Shown piece after piece: positions 29,166 to 39,424 of a stretch of DNA of 64,000 nucleotides. Source of the stretch: Carpediemonas membranifera. Its lineage: Eukaryota > Fornicata. Under the pieces are notes generated by a model. It was not told the DNA's origin, searched no databases, and saw only the letters and a list, made by a program, of their open reading frames with translations. The stretch is taken from contig JAHDYR010000001.1 of assembly GCA_019828565.1 (NCBI GenBank), positions 310,001 through 374,000 of the forward strand, written 5' to 3'. The first letter of the stretch is position 1. Each line of letters begins with the position of its first letter. A program made the translations under genes and the position numbers.

Positions 29166-31952
29166 TCATATTGTATACTGCATCTGAGTCCGGCAATCGA
29201 CAATTCTGACCCTCTCGTCAACAATCCGAACTGCCTGCTCTACTGGCCTGGCAACAGGTGCAGGCGAAGTCGTGTCAATCACACCAGTCGGACCCAGGCC
29301 GAGGTCCACGTCCTCGTCGTATGAGCACGCCGGGCTGGGCTGGGCTGGGATCTCGGGCACGGGCTCGACCTCGGCGACTGGCTTGCGACTGGCGACTGGC
29401 TTGCGGGGAGAGGAGGCAGGTGGGCTGGCTGGTTTGGCTGGGGCCGGCGGGGGAGGGGAGGGTGGCTGTGGGACTGGGCTTGGTGCCTTGGGCGCAGCCT
29501 TGGTCTTGGGCTTCTCCGCAGACGGGGGGGCGGGCTCGGCTGGAGCGAGCTTTTCCGGACTGGTGGGTCCTGATTTCCGGACAGCCGGAGACTGAGGCTT
29601 CGACTTGGCCTTTGGACTTGCAGCCTTGGCCTTCGCCTTCTTAGCTTTCGGGCTCGCAGGCTTTGACGACTGAGGCGTTGCCTTAGACTGCACTGCCGGA
29701 GGACTCGGGGCGACTGCGACTGCATCGGCGGATTCCATGTCGACGTCCCCATCCTCTTCGAGTTTCAGGACGTCCGGACGAACTAGCGTGTGGGGCCTGG
29801 GCAAGGCGGGTCTGGCCGCAGGCTTGGCGTCCCTTGGGAGTGTGCCAGATTTCATCGGGTGTACTCCGGGGAGCGGGCCGAGCACTTTAGTGTCAACCAC
29901 CACGGGTTTGCGGTAAGCAGCCGTTAGCGGTGCTGGGGCGAGTCCGATGACTATTCGTGACCCGTCTGTGTTGAACAACGGCCTGGGCCTTTCGTGCTGC
30001 TCAGGGATGGCTGTCAGAGTTGCTGGGCATGGGTCTGATCCGCATTCAGGCCAGGCTCCCAGGGCCTCTGGGCTGCCTGCGTCGGCCAAGAGGGCTCGGC
30101 CGCCGCCCATGGGGGTGCGACTGGGCGATGGAATGGGTCTCGGGCTCGGTGCGGGTGAGGCTAGCACCGAGAGCTTCACCCGCTTTGACGCCGACTTCTG
30201 TGCCGGTTTACCCGGTGTCTTTGGCTTCGACTCCGTCTGGGCGATCATATCAACCTCCACGCGCATCAGCTCGGCCAGCGCGATGTCTGCCGGGTCGGGT
30301 GTCACGTGTGGGATAAAGTTCACATGGCCCGGCAAATCTCTCGAAGTGAGGGCCTTATGCATCTCACTGCCCGTCATGGCCGCTGCAGCCTTGGGGAACG
30401 CGACAATGAACGAGCCCAGTGTTGCTGGCAGGGTCGGGATCCCCTTGAGTGATTTGAGTATTTCATTTGGCGGGGTGGGTCCAGCAGGTACTTCGGGCTT
30501 GACCCAGTTGTTCTTCTCGGAGATAAGAAGCTCCGCGCCCACCGTCAGGTCAACCATCGCGTGTATTTGGAAGTGGATCCGCTTGGCGATGAATACTGCC
30601 TTGACCTCGCAGTTGGGAGTGGTCGACGTCCTGAGGAAACGGGCCTCGGTTCCACACTGGTCAGCGTCGACGCACAAGCCCATCTCTGGGACGTAAAGCA
30701 CATGCCGACAGCGCTCCCTGAGGTCGGCGGGCGGGGTGTGGCTGAGTGCCAAAGCCAGCTCTGGAGCGGGTACTACATGTCCAATGTAATCTGCCACGGG
30801 GTCACCTGCATTCGCTGGGCGATCGAGGAAGAGGCCCGAGTCAGATCTCTCCGGCATGACCGGCATGACCACAAGATACGGCTGGGGCAAGTTGTTGTTG
30901 TCAACATCATCTGCCTCTTTTGTAGAGTCATCGCTTGACCGGAGCGGGTCCACATTTGGCAGGAAAGTAGGCAGCGGGGCGAGTAGCTGGGTCCCGGTAG
31001 GGTGGTATGAATTCCTCATGACGGAACAGTACCCAGGCATTGCAGAGCAGTGTGTTTTAAGGCACGCCGTGCACCTGGCTGACCCTGGCAACGTCAGCGG
31101 GGCATGGAGCGCCCATGGGGCGATCTTGGGGCGGGCGCGGCGCTCGGCTGTCTTCCGAGGCCTGCGTTCCTTGGGTGGTTGGATGACGAGTGAGGCGGGG
31201 GCGCTGCCATGAGCAATCTGCTGGGACGCGGTGGTCTTCGCCCTTCGCTCGGACCTCTCCCTCGTTGGCTCAGTGGGCTCCTTCTTTTCGTGGGGGGTCG
31301 GGACAGCCTTTCTCTTGCGGGGCTTGGGCTTCTCTTTCTTCTCGCTCTCCTTGGTTGCCTCAGGCGGTGCTGGTGTGGCGGGTGGCTTGTCCACCTTTTC
31401 TGTCTTTTCAGGCTTGACTGGGCGCTCCTTCTTCGCCTTGCGGTCGTTGGTGTCCACAAGCACGGCGCCGACGTCATTCGCGAGCGCACTAATCACCTGT
31501 CCGTCCATGATGGACTCAGCGCCGGCTGCATGAATCAGCTCTATGGAGTTCTTGTAGGTAGTGTTCATAAGGGTCGCTAGGCCGACGATAAGGTCGTATT
31601 TCCCGTCCCACGACATCGAAGCGGGGTCAAACAGGATGAGGTACTTAGCTACAGTGCTTTCCGCACCACCAACGATTGTCCATGTGGCTTCAGATGGCCC
31701 TGAGCTCCGGCGGGAACGTTTGGACGAAGCAGTGAGGAAGTATTGCAGGTCTTGGCTCAATTCGCTCTTCAGCGAGGGATCTGAGATCCCAGCGAAGAGC
31801 TTTGTGACATCAATGTGCGAGCCTATGAATGGCTTCACATTGAGCTGCTCCAGAAGCTCTGGAAGCGTCTTTATGGAGTCCATCGCGCCGCGCGGCCCCT
31901 GACATAAAATGCGTATTAACAATGAGCGAATTGAAGACGGTGGTAGACTCAT
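29166..31952 (-). CDS. SET-domain protein of the SETD5/MLL5/Set3 type
   Basis: 928 aa. The SET core (about residues 350-490) contains MGLCVDADQCGTEARFLRTSTTPN, CEVKAVFIAKRIHFQIHAMVDL and TVGAELLI. This fits the SETD5/MLL5/Set3 subgroup pattern (C-I-D-A...G-x-x-A-R-F-x-R-x-S-C-T-P-N-x-E-V). Proteins of this subgroup mostly act as chromatin scaffolds with little or no methyltransferase activity. No PHD finger is visible in front; instead there are long Lys/Glu/Pro-rich linkers. The C-terminal 250 residues are almost pure Pro/Ala/Lys/Ser. ATG 31952 or Met24 (31883) may be the start. Its promoter is shared with the next gene, only 116 bp away. Confidence 0.72.
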   Translation of the reverse strand: MSLPPSSIRSLLIRILCQGPRGAMDSIKTLPELLEQLNVKPFIGSHIDVTKLFAGISDPSLKSELSQDLQYFLTASSKRSRRSSGPSEATWTIVGGAESTVAKYLILFDPASMSWDGKYDLIVGLATLMNTTYKNSIELIHAAGAESIMDGQVISALANDVGAVLVDTNDRKAKKERPVKPEKTEKVDKPPATPAPPEATKESEKKEKPKPRKRKAVPTPHEKKEPTEPTRERSERRAKTTASQQIAHGSAPASLVIQPPKERRPRKTAERRARPKIAPWALHAPLTLPGSARCTACLKTHCSAMPGYCSVMRNSYHPTGTQLLAPLPTFLPNVDPLRSSDDSTKEADDVDNNNLPQPYLVVMPVMPERSDSGLFLDRPANAGDPVADYIGHVVPAPELALALSHTPPADLRERCRHVLYVPEMGLCVDADQCGTEARFLRTSTTPNCEVKAVFIAKRIHFQIHAMVDLTVGAELLISEKNNWVKPEVPAGPTPPNEILKSLKGIPTLPATLGSFIVAFPKAAAAMTGSEMHKALTSRDLPGHVNFIPHVTPDPADIALAELMRVEVDMIAQTESKPKTPGKPAQKSASKRVKLSVLASPAPSPRPIPSPSRTPMGGGRALLADAGSPEALGAWPECGSDPCPATLTAIPEQHERPRPLFNTDGSRIVIGLAPAPLTAAYRKPVVVDTKVLGPLPGVHPMKSGTLPRDAKPAARPALPRPHTLVRPDVLKLEEDGDVDMESADAVAVAPSPPAVQSKATPQSSKPASPKAKKAKAKAASPKAKSKPQSPAVRKSGPTSPEKLAPAEPAPPSAEKPKTKAAPKAPSPVPQPPSPPPPAPAKPASPPASSPRKPVASRKPVAEVEPVPEIPAQPSPACSYDEDVDLGLGPTGVIDTTSPAPVARPVEQAVRIVDERVRIVDCRTQMQYTI

Positions 31953-32068
31953 ACAGCTCCATTGCAGAGGTCTGCGACCCGCGGAGGTGTCAGAAAGTGG
32001 AACATTGCCGGTTTATTTCCGACCGTCTTGAACTCATCAGACGAAAACGGGCTTAATCCTTTCCTTTG

Positions 32069-35000
32069 ATGAGGAGCAACGGCAGTGATACTGAGTTCTC
32101 CACTTCTACTCTGTCAGATGCCTCATCTGATGCAGATTCATTGCGCGCAGCCTGCTCAGAGTCCGAGAACGACCACATTGTCGTCGAAACAACGCCAGCA
32201 CCGCATATGCCGACGATTCCTGATCATGAATCGCACCAGGAGAGCATTATGGCCGCTGAATCACCATTAGATTCCGCTGCTTCCCCCGCCACCACTGATT
32301 CTGAAGACTCCGTTCCGATCAACTCTTCCTTCGCCAACCTCCGCATCGACGTGCCTCTAATCCACCATGAATCGGACGACGACCTACCCGCGTCATCCAC
32401 TGGCGAGTCTAACTCCGACGAGGCGCACACGCCCGATGATGACCAGCGAATCAACAGACAACAGTCAGGTGACTCCACACTCACTGACGAGAGGCTGGAC
32501 GGGCGCTCAGAGGTTAGCGCAGTCTCTGCAGCCACGACTACGCAGTCCTTCTTCTCTGGCGGAGACGCGGTCGGCATGAGCGGTGCCTTCCGCAGGGCCC
32601 GCATGTTTGCTTACGAGATGGTCTACCTTGTCGTCAAGGGCAACAGATTAGTCGGCCCCCTCATGATTTTACTTCATTTTATCGAGTTTTTGCAGCTCCT
32701 GTCGTTCGCAGTCGACCCGTGCGGCCGTGAGGCGGTCTCTCAGTTTGGTACGTCCGTTGTTCTTAACAAGTACATCGCCATCATCCTCTCCGTTTTCCGA
32801 CTGATGCCGAACTTCGGCGAGTATCATACAGCTCTCTACGTTGCCTGCTCTATTGTCACAGCAGCTCTGGTCATCTTTCTAGTACTCAGCATCGGCCTCA
32901 ATCGCCGTTTGACGAGTTCAAATGTCCCCCCACTGATATTTATTAGAACCATGCGCGTACTCCTCTGCATGCTTGTCACGATCCTCTTCGTACCAGTCGC
33001 CAGCGCATTCACTCAGGTTGCTGTCAGCCTCCTCTCAGATTCCCCGAGCTTGATCAAGATCGTGCTGGCCGTGGTCGTCATATGCATTCTTATTGCCTTT
33101 ACTGGTGTTACTGCTGCAGTCGCTGCTCTCTTCATTCAGCCTGAATTGGCACATCCTTCGCCTCTCGGGAGGATATCGGCGAGATCTGACGTAATCACCC
33201 TTATCATCAAGGCAGCGGTTGTGTGCACGTATCACGTGTTCGACGGCACGACAGCGTACTACCTCCCCGGCATCATCCTCATATGGTGCCTTGGGGCCAA
33301 CACCATGTGTCTCACAGTCTCCCAGCCATACTTTTACCGTGTTACAAACATTCTACGAGTCACCATGCTCGGCCTCGTAGCGGTGGTGGCTGCCTGCTTC
33401 CAAGCCGGTCTTGCTATGCGACTGCCCCCGCCTGCGGTCGACCTGGCCCTGCTATTGTCTTCGCTCGCCACTGTACTCGTCTCTGTAGCCCTTGGACTCG
33501 TCATCCCAGTGCTATACTCAATCCCCACCCGCCTCTTCGTGGCTTCAAACCATGCCATACTCGATGGACAGCCGGCTAAACTGCGCAGACCGACTTGGAT
33601 TCTACCCCACGCCGTTGGTCTCTCGATGAGGCCAATGTATCGTCAGATCGAGCGACTGGACTCCACCATCCAACGACTCCAGCGCCAGCAGCCCATGTCC
33701 ATTCCAGGATTTGAGTCGGAGGACGCCGAGGACGACCCCGCAGTGGAGAAACTGATTGTTGAACGCAACACCGTAGTCGACGATTGCTTCCGCGTGTTCC
33801 AGCATGCTTTCAGGCAGTACCCTAACAGCCTCGTCGTCTGCGCCGCTTACTTCTCCATGGTGACCGCATATCGCCCAAGTTGTTCTTCCGACTGCATGCG
33901 TCGATCCCAGCGGGTCAAGGATCTCAACGCATCGTTCGAATCATTTGATATGATGTACTTTTTCTTCCAAGCTTTCCGCACGACTGGAAGAGGCGGAAGT
34001 AATGACGAGATCGCCAGACTAGAGCGCCAGCGACGGCTGAGAGAGACCATTCGAGACCAACACAACTTGATGGATGACCGCGCCGCTTTTTGGAAAGAAA
34101 TTCGTCAGCTCAGAACAAGAGCGGTGACCAGCGCCAGAGTGCACCAGATCACGGAGATCTCATCCCGTATGTCTGTCACCATCGACCGGGTCAACTCCAA
34201 CTATAATTACTTGTTACGTGACGCCACACCCCGCATTTTAAGGCAGTATTCGAGTTTTTTGCGAGATGTGATGGGGCTTGAACGGTCTGCCTCGAGGTTT
34301 ATGGAACGTGCTGACGAGCTTGAGGCCTCAACCAAGGGCTCATCTTCTGTCCAGGTCCAGGACCTCGACACGCGACACGCAGGCTACCTCTTTGGGGCGA
34401 TTCACACAGGCCTGGAGGTCCGTGGCCTCATCTGCTGCGTCGAGCTGACCACCATCCTCGGTATACTCTCTACCAGCATGTATCTCGTCATCCGGTATAT
34501 ATTCCAACACATGGTGATGCTTTTCTTCACCCTAGCCATGTTTTCCTACACGCTGCTGTACAACACGATGGGGGTGACCGAGTATCTCAGCTACAACGAC
34601 CCCAGTCGCATCCTGGGCTTCTACAGTATGAGTGAGACTCTACTCACCGCGATCAGGAAGACCGCATCAATTGATTACATCGAGAACACGTTTGACTTGT
34701 ACTCGACGGCCGTTCAGCTCATCACAGCTGACTCGATCATCCCCCAGGCGCACAAGGCGGCCATTCTCGAGACACACACGCCGCTCTCCTGGTCGAGCGA
34801 CACCTGGTACCCACATGCTCTGACCGAGCTCACCATCGGCCTGTTTAGCGACCATCTCGACTTGTTGAGCAGTAATATGATTAACGTGACGTCGAATATA
34901 TCCCTGACGGACTCGATTAACGTGGCCACTGACACTTTCCAGCGGTCTGGGCAGGAGGCCCTCCACCAGCTCGACGAACCAGCCTCGGACTCGGGCTCTG

Positions 35001-36574
35001 ACACGCACGATGCCATTATGTCTCACTATGTAACCAGTGAAATGAGCATGGACGAGGCGATTACCTCCATCATGGGCGCCCTCGAGCGGATCGAGGCGGT
35101 CAACCGAGCTGCACTGATCGCGCAGGACGGAAGCTACCCAGTGGATCACACCGAATTCGAGGCAGATATGGCGTTTGTCCTTGCAAACACGCCTGCTTTG
35201 ATGGACCATTTCGAGACAATTCTCGAGGACTTCCTTCTGACGACCCATTCTTTCCCCTTCGTGCTAATGTTCCTTCTTCTCGCGCTCATGGTCGTGTTTT
35301 CCCTCTCGACTTGTCTCATGGTCTTCATCCTCTTTATCAACCCCGTACGGAAGGCGTATGCAGCCAACCTCGAGGTCCTCAAAGCCCTTCTTATGCTACC
35401 ACCCAGTGTAATGGAGGAGCTCTCGTCCCAGGAAACCAAAGCACCTCAGCGGAAGCCCAAGGCCCGCATTGCCAAGGTCATGTTCAACGTACCAGACCAA
35501 GAGGACGACGACCCCACATACACATCCACCCCAGCTACGCCACGGGCACTCACTGCTCAGGGCATGCCCAAGAGCGGCTCTACGAAGGCCACACTGGCCA
35601 TGTGGAAGCGGGCGAAGCCTCACATCGTCCGACGGTGGCTGTTTGGTCTCCTGCCCCGCATCTTGCTGTTCACATCGCTCGTGTTGTGTGCTTATGACTT
35701 CTTTAGCGGGATTCTGATATATCGCGTGATCGGAGATACTCATATCACTTCGGAGTTTTATATAATGCTACGCGGGATCATCGCAAACGGTGAGATCGCC
35801 TCACAAGTCCAGCGGGTCTCCGCCTTCGAAGCGGCCACCGGCATGCGTGCCAACACCACCCGCGCTTCCCTGCTTTCAGCCGAGGCGGACCTTGAAGACG
35901 CAGTGACCTGGATGTCGTCCACCACCACTGCGTTCTCCCACAACTGGTTCAGAACCAACATCGACGTTGACTGGAAGGAAGAGATCATTCTCTATGTTGC
36001 CGAGCTGGTCACTTCCTCTGCGTGGGTCAGTGGGCCTTACTACGATACGATTGCCGAGATCCTGTATGTCCCATCGTGCCCGTTCGAGGCTATATCCCCC
36101 GATCTCTGTGTTGCCATGCTCGGTGGGTTGTTTGACGCACCGACGCAGACACAAGGAGGGCTACTCAGCGCCGCGCAGTTTGCTACGGGGGTGGCAAAGC
36201 TCGCATCACAGATTGACACTGGTTTCATGACCGCAGTCGCGCAGCAGTTCGCCACGATAGACACGTTTGGGCTGAGTGGATACTTCGTCAACATGATTGC
36301 TGCTATTCGGAACCGTCTGGGCTCTGATATTGACAGCACTGTGACTATTATCATTGTATTTACTGTTATCATCGCTGCGTTAATCGCCGGCATGTATGTT
36401 GTCTTCTTCCGTCCACTCGCCCTCAAGGTTTACTGGGAAAGACGTGAGCTTCTCGTCAATCTCGATATTATTGTCAGAGACTCCAAGGTCGAGTTGCCCC
36501 AAGATGTCAGGGCGTTGGTCGAGCGGATCAGACCACAATCGGCGGTCGAGGTGGACGGTAGTGACAGCGAGTGA
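32069..36574 (+). CDS. TmcB-like polytopic membrane protein
   Basis: 1501 aa, one exon. A 175-residue acidic Ser-rich head is followed by a first membrane region with eight or more hydrophobic helices (about 190-490). A cytosolic block follows with CFRVFQHAFRQYPNSLVVCAAYFSMV, ...FWKEIRQLRTRA..., ILRQYSSFLRDVMGLERSASRFMERADELE. This block is the hallmark of the Tiny macrocysts B/C (TmcB) family found in many protists. Later come further membrane helices (about 795-840, 1055-1090, 1190-1215, 1425-1450) separated by large loops. No guanylyl cyclase domain, which some relatives carry, is present. Function of the family is largely unknown. TTG at 32066 is ignored in favour of ATG 32069. Confidence 0.75.
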   Translation: MRSNGSDTEFSTSTLSDASSDADSLRAACSESENDHIVVETTPAPHMPTIPDHESHQESIMAAESPLDSAASPATTDSEDSVPINSSFANLRIDVPLIHHESDDDLPASSTGESNSDEAHTPDDDQRINRQQSGDSTLTDERLDGRSEVSAVSAATTTQSFFSGGDAVGMSGAFRRARMFAYEMVYLVVKGNRLVGPLMILLHFIEFLQLLSFAVDPCGREAVSQFGTSVVLNKYIAIILSVFRLMPNFGEYHTALYVACSIVTAALVIFLVLSIGLNRRLTSSNVPPLIFIRTMRVLLCMLVTILFVPVASAFTQVAVSLLSDSPSLIKIVLAVVVICILIAFTGVTAAVAALFIQPELAHPSPLGRISARSDVITLIIKAAVVCTYHVFDGTTAYYLPGIILIWCLGANTMCLTVSQPYFYRVTNILRVTMLGLVAVVAACFQAGLAMRLPPPAVDLALLLSSLATVLVSVALGLVIPVLYSIPTRLFVASNHAILDGQPAKLRRPTWILPHAVGLSMRPMYRQIERLDSTIQRLQRQQPMSIPGFESEDAEDDPAVEKLIVERNTVVDDCFRVFQHAFRQYPNSLVVCAAYFSMVTAYRPSCSSDCMRRSQRVKDLNASFESFDMMYFFFQAFRTTGRGGSNDEIARLERQRRLRETIRDQHNLMDDRAAFWKEIRQLRTRAVTSARVHQITEISSRMSVTIDRVNSNYNYLLRDATPRILRQYSSFLRDVMGLERSASRFMERADELEASTKGSSSVQVQDLDTRHAGYLFGAIHTGLEVRGLICCVELTTILGILSTSMYLVIRYIFQHMVMLFFTLAMFSYTLLYNTMGVTEYLSYNDPSRILGFYSMSETLLTAIRKTASIDYIENTFDLYSTAVQLITADSIIPQAHKAAILETHTPLSWSSDTWYPHALTELTIGLFSDHLDLLSSNMINVTSNISLTDSINVATDTFQRSGQEALHQLDEPASDSGSDTHDAIMSHYVTSEMSMDEAITSIMGALERIEAVNRAALIAQDGSYPVDHTEFEADMAFVLANTPALMDHFETILEDFLLTTHSFPFVLMFLLLALMVVFSLSTCLMVFILFINPVRKAYAANLEVLKALLMLPPSVMEELSSQETKAPQRKPKARIAKVMFNVPDQEDDDPTYTSTPATPRALTAQGMPKSGSTKATLAMWKRAKPHIVRRWLFGLLPRILLFTSLVLCAYDFFSGILIYRVIGDTHITSEFYIMLRGIIANGEIASQVQRVSAFEAATGMRANTTRASLLSAEADLEDAVTWMSSTTTAFSHNWFRTNIDVDWKEEIILYVAELVTSSAWVSGPYYDTIAEILYVPSCPFEAISPDLCVAMLGGLFDAPTQTQGGLLSAAQFATGVAKLASQIDTGFMTAVAQQFATIDTFGLSGYFVNMIAAIRNRLGSDIDSTVTIIIVFTVIIAALIAGMYVVFFRPLALKVYWERRELLVNLDIIVRDSKVELPQDVRALVERIRPQSAVEVDGSDSE

Positions 36575-36705
36575 GATTTGAGGTGATCATGTCTGCAGAG
36601 ATTGGGGGATTACGATTACGTTGTCTGTGTTTGATTATAAAATCGATTCGATGCTGCTGATGTTTCTTTGGTTGGGTCCCGTTTTGCCGTAACAATGTAA
36701 AGCAC

Positions 36706-36801
36706 ATGGTTGAAGGCTTCTATGCTGCCGCCCGCAAGGGCAACAGCATTGCGCTGGAGACCATGCCGCCGGCAGTGCTCCGTGGTCTGCCTCCGGGCTG
36801 A
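36706..36801 (+). CDS. Possible small ORF or terminal exon (31 codons)
   Basis: Starts MVEGFYAAARKGNSIALETM and ends PPAVLRGLPPG before TGA. The codon choice (GCC, CGC, AAG, GGC, AAC, GAG, CTC, CCG) matches the real genes around it and contrasts with the AT-rich flanks. The frame is open further upstream to about 36664 without an ATG, so it may be the last exon of a small gene. No family recognised. Confidence 0.3.
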   Translation: MVEGFYAAARKGNSIALETMPPAVLRGLPPG

Positions 36802-37171
36802 CCGTTATATACTATGACAACAAGTTTATTTTAATAATAAACACGAAAATTGTACACAACATGGTTCCCCTTGTAGGCTGAGCATGGTTTATCTGGGGCT
36901 GATGGAACAATGAATGATGTGCTTGGGGTCGACTTGGTAAGTTTCATGACCACGGATCCTTCATCACCCCGCCCCCTCTTGGTCGTGTCGTGGGTTGACA
37001 CCGCTTGACACCACATCGAGGTGGACACTTATCACCAAGGGTGATGTTTGCGCGCAATGTGCAGGATAAGGTCAATGTCGGAGGATCAGTCGCTGGAAGC
37101 GACGGACATTGACCTACACGCGGGCCAAGGCCGGCGTACCACCCGCCAGGTAAGGCGAGCCCCCAGACTTA

Positions 37172-37217
37172 CATAGTATATATATATATAGTATATAGTA
37201 TATAGTATATATTACAG
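37172..37217. repeat. AT-rich microsatellite (TATAG / TA units)
   Basis: A run of TA dinucleotides interspersed with repeated AGTATAT units, then ATTACAGG. It is low in complexity and lies 166 bp beyond the stop of the coiled-coil gene. Confidence 0.8.
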
Positions 37218-37382
37218 GAGCACGGTAAGTCACAGAGCATTTACATAGGTCAGGAAACAGGGGTTTCTCAAGTAAATACTCTTCCCCCTCCATTCACGAG
37301 CACACGATCATCCCGAAGTACACCACCAATTCATCCACTCGCATCGACGCTTTAGTACAGTAATGAAACAAATGCCCAGGTC

Positions 37383-39272
37383 TCACCTCATGGCGGTCGC
37401 CTTCAGCTCTTGCCGCAGGGCGTCGAGCCTCGCAGTCTTCTTGGCCAGGTCGGACAGAACATCTTCCCGGTCTGTCGCGGGCGATGGGTCCAATGTCTTC
37501 ATCTTACCCTGTTGCTGTGGAATGTTCTCCGGCATCCTGACACCCGTCCGGCCAAGTTGCGGGAAAGTTCTCCGGACAGAAACTCCGGACATCCGAGGAG
37601 CGGTGTACGAATCATTTGATGCGCTCACCCCAGGAGAGGCGTCGACCCTTTGGCCAGGGTCCCGTGAAGTGGGCGTGGGCAGACTGTCAACCCTGCGACC
37701 AACCCCGACTGTCTGCATGGAGGGAAGCTTCATCGCCTCGGTCTGCCTGTCTTTGACGAGCCGCTTTGTCAGACTGTCGACCTCGCTCTCCAGTGCCTTG
37801 ATGCGAGCGTCCTTTGATTTGGAGTCACGCTCAACAATGTCGGCCTTGAGGTCGAACTCAGCGACTTGCTTCGAGAGGGCTTCAGCTCTGCTCTTCTCGC
37901 TCTGAGCCTGGTCTGTCTGCTTACTGAGCTCTGCCTGCAGTGCCTCCACGATGACCTCGCCACGGGCACGCTCTTCTTCGAGCTCGGCCTTGACGAAATC
38001 GAGCTGACCGCGAACCTTGCCGAGGGCCGTCTTCTCCACTCTGAGCACCTCTGCGTGTTCGGAGTCAGACTGGCGAAGCTCAGAGACCTCCTTTTCAAGG
38101 TCGAATATCCTTCTCCGCAGCGTCTGGCTCGCGTCAGATCCCTTGCGATCGGACTCTGAAACGGCAGATCTCAACGATGCCAGCTGCTCCTCGTGGTCGG
38201 CCTTAGAGATACGCAGCTGGCGCTCGAGCGTGGCGATTTGCTCTTCAAGACCAGAGCGAACACCGCTGGCCTCTGCTGCAAGAGCCTCGGCCTGCTGTCG
38301 CTCCTCGAGGGCAGCGGCTTCCTGGTCCTGAGCATGGGCTAGTGCTTGCAAGAGCTCCTGCTGCACATCTTCCAGCTGGGTCATCTCACGTTCAGTCTCC
38401 CTTAAACTGCGCAAAGTCGAGTTGAGTTGCTTCGTCGAGTCGTTGAGCTGCCGCTCGAGGTCGGCAGAACGCTCATTCGTGCGGGCGGCTTGCTTCTTAA
38501 GAGAGTCAATCTGGGCGCGGGCGTCCTTGGCTGCTGCGTCAGCTCTGTCTCTGGCATCTTCGGTGACTGAAAGCAAGTCCGCCTTCCTCTGGAGAGCGTC
38601 GACCTGTTCTTGGAGCAAATCCCTTGAATTAGTCAAATCAGGCACCTGATTGGCCAAATCTCTAGCGCGTGCGAGCTCGCTGCGTGTGTTTTCAAGATCA
38701 GCCTCGAGGTCGTCGTTGCGACTGAACATTTCTTCCGAAACGGTTCTCAGCTCAGAGGCATCGGCCTCTGCCACCTCAACCCGCTCATTCAGATCCTTGT
38801 TGGTATTCTGCATATCAGCCAGCTCCGCCTCGAGCTCTGCGATGCGCTTCTCGGCCCTTGAAAGGCTTTCCATTGTGTCGGCAGCTTCGCCAGTCATTTG
38901 TGCCTTGCGGTTGAGCGCCGCACGGAGAACATTGATATATTGCTCGCTCTCAGAGACGCGCCCGGTGATTTGGGTGAGCTGTTTCGACAGAGACATGTTT
39001 TCGTTGCGTAGGAGGCGGTTTTCCCGCTGGACGTCTGAGGAGGAAATCGCGTCGGCGAGATTATCCCGCGTAGTGGCCGCCTTGCTTTCTAATTCTTCGG
39101 AATATTGACGTTGGGAAGCTAATTGGGCATCAAGGCGCTGCACTTGGCGCTCAAGAGACTCGATCTGGCGTTCTCGGCTTACGACCGACCTTTGAAGGCG
39201 CTCACTCTTCTTTTGTTCCTCAAACAGCTGCTGACGTGCTTCTCGCAACGCTGTATATTGCTGGGAGTCCAT
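37383..39272 (-). CDS. Long coiled-coil protein, function unknown
   Basis: 629 aa. Residues 1-510 are an almost continuous coiled coil of Glu, Gln, Arg, Leu and Ala heptads with no other domain (typical: LERQVQRLDAQLASQRQYSE). Residues 510-600 are Pro/Ser/Arg-rich and probably disordered (GVGRRVDSLPTPTSRDPG), and a last short helix (LAKKTARLDALRQELKATAMR) ends the protein. It could be a golgin, a basal-body or axis protein; nothing in the sequence decides. The 5' side carries a 12-nt element, TCAAAATTTGAT, which is also upstream of the LRR gene at 49826. Confidence 0.75.
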   Translation of the reverse strand: MDSQQYTALREARQQLFEEQKKSERLQRSVVSRERQIESLERQVQRLDAQLASQRQYSEELESKAATTRDNLADAISSSDVQRENRLLRNENMSLSKQLTQITGRVSESEQYINVLRAALNRKAQMTGEAADTMESLSRAEKRIAELEAELADMQNTNKDLNERVEVAEADASELRTVSEEMFSRNDDLEADLENTRSELARARDLANQVPDLTNSRDLLQEQVDALQRKADLLSVTEDARDRADAAAKDARAQIDSLKKQAARTNERSADLERQLNDSTKQLNSTLRSLRETEREMTQLEDVQQELLQALAHAQDQEAAALEERQQAEALAAEASGVRSGLEEQIATLERQLRISKADHEEQLASLRSAVSESDRKGSDASQTLRRRIFDLEKEVSELRQSDSEHAEVLRVEKTALGKVRGQLDFVKAELEEERARGEVIVEALQAELSKQTDQAQSEKSRAEALSKQVAEFDLKADIVERDSKSKDARIKALESEVDSLTKRLVKDRQTEAMKLPSMQTVGVGRRVDSLPTPTSRDPGQRVDASPGVSASNDSYTAPRMSGVSVRRTFPQLGRTGVRMPENIPQQQGKMKTLDPSPATDREDVLSDLAKKTARLDALRQELKATAMR

Positions 39273-39324
39273 TCAGACGCAGAACTCGGGCCGCAAAACC
39301 ACGTGATTTGATCAAGATTTTGCG

Positions 39325-39336
39325 ATCAAATTTTGA
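39325..39336 (-). promoter_or_regulatory. TCAAAATTTGAT upstream element (coiled-coil gene)
   Basis: Same 12-mer as at 49779-49790, in the same orientation relative to its gene. It is followed by TTGATCAAAT closer to the ATG. No other gene in the window shows this exact pair. Confidence 0.45.
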
Positions 39337-39424
39337 GCACCGGAAGACGGATTCAGATCCTATCACCCTGGCATCAGATCAGCCATATGCTATATAATCC
39401 CCATAAACAGTATTTATCCTCACC

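Larger units (their letters stand above)
36575..37382. other. Long convergent intergenic region
   Basis: 808 bp between the 3' ends of two genes. It holds a possible 31-codon reading frame (listed separately), an AT microsatellite at 37172-37217 and otherwise unrevealing AT-rich sequence. No RNA gene was recognised. Confidence 0.5.
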
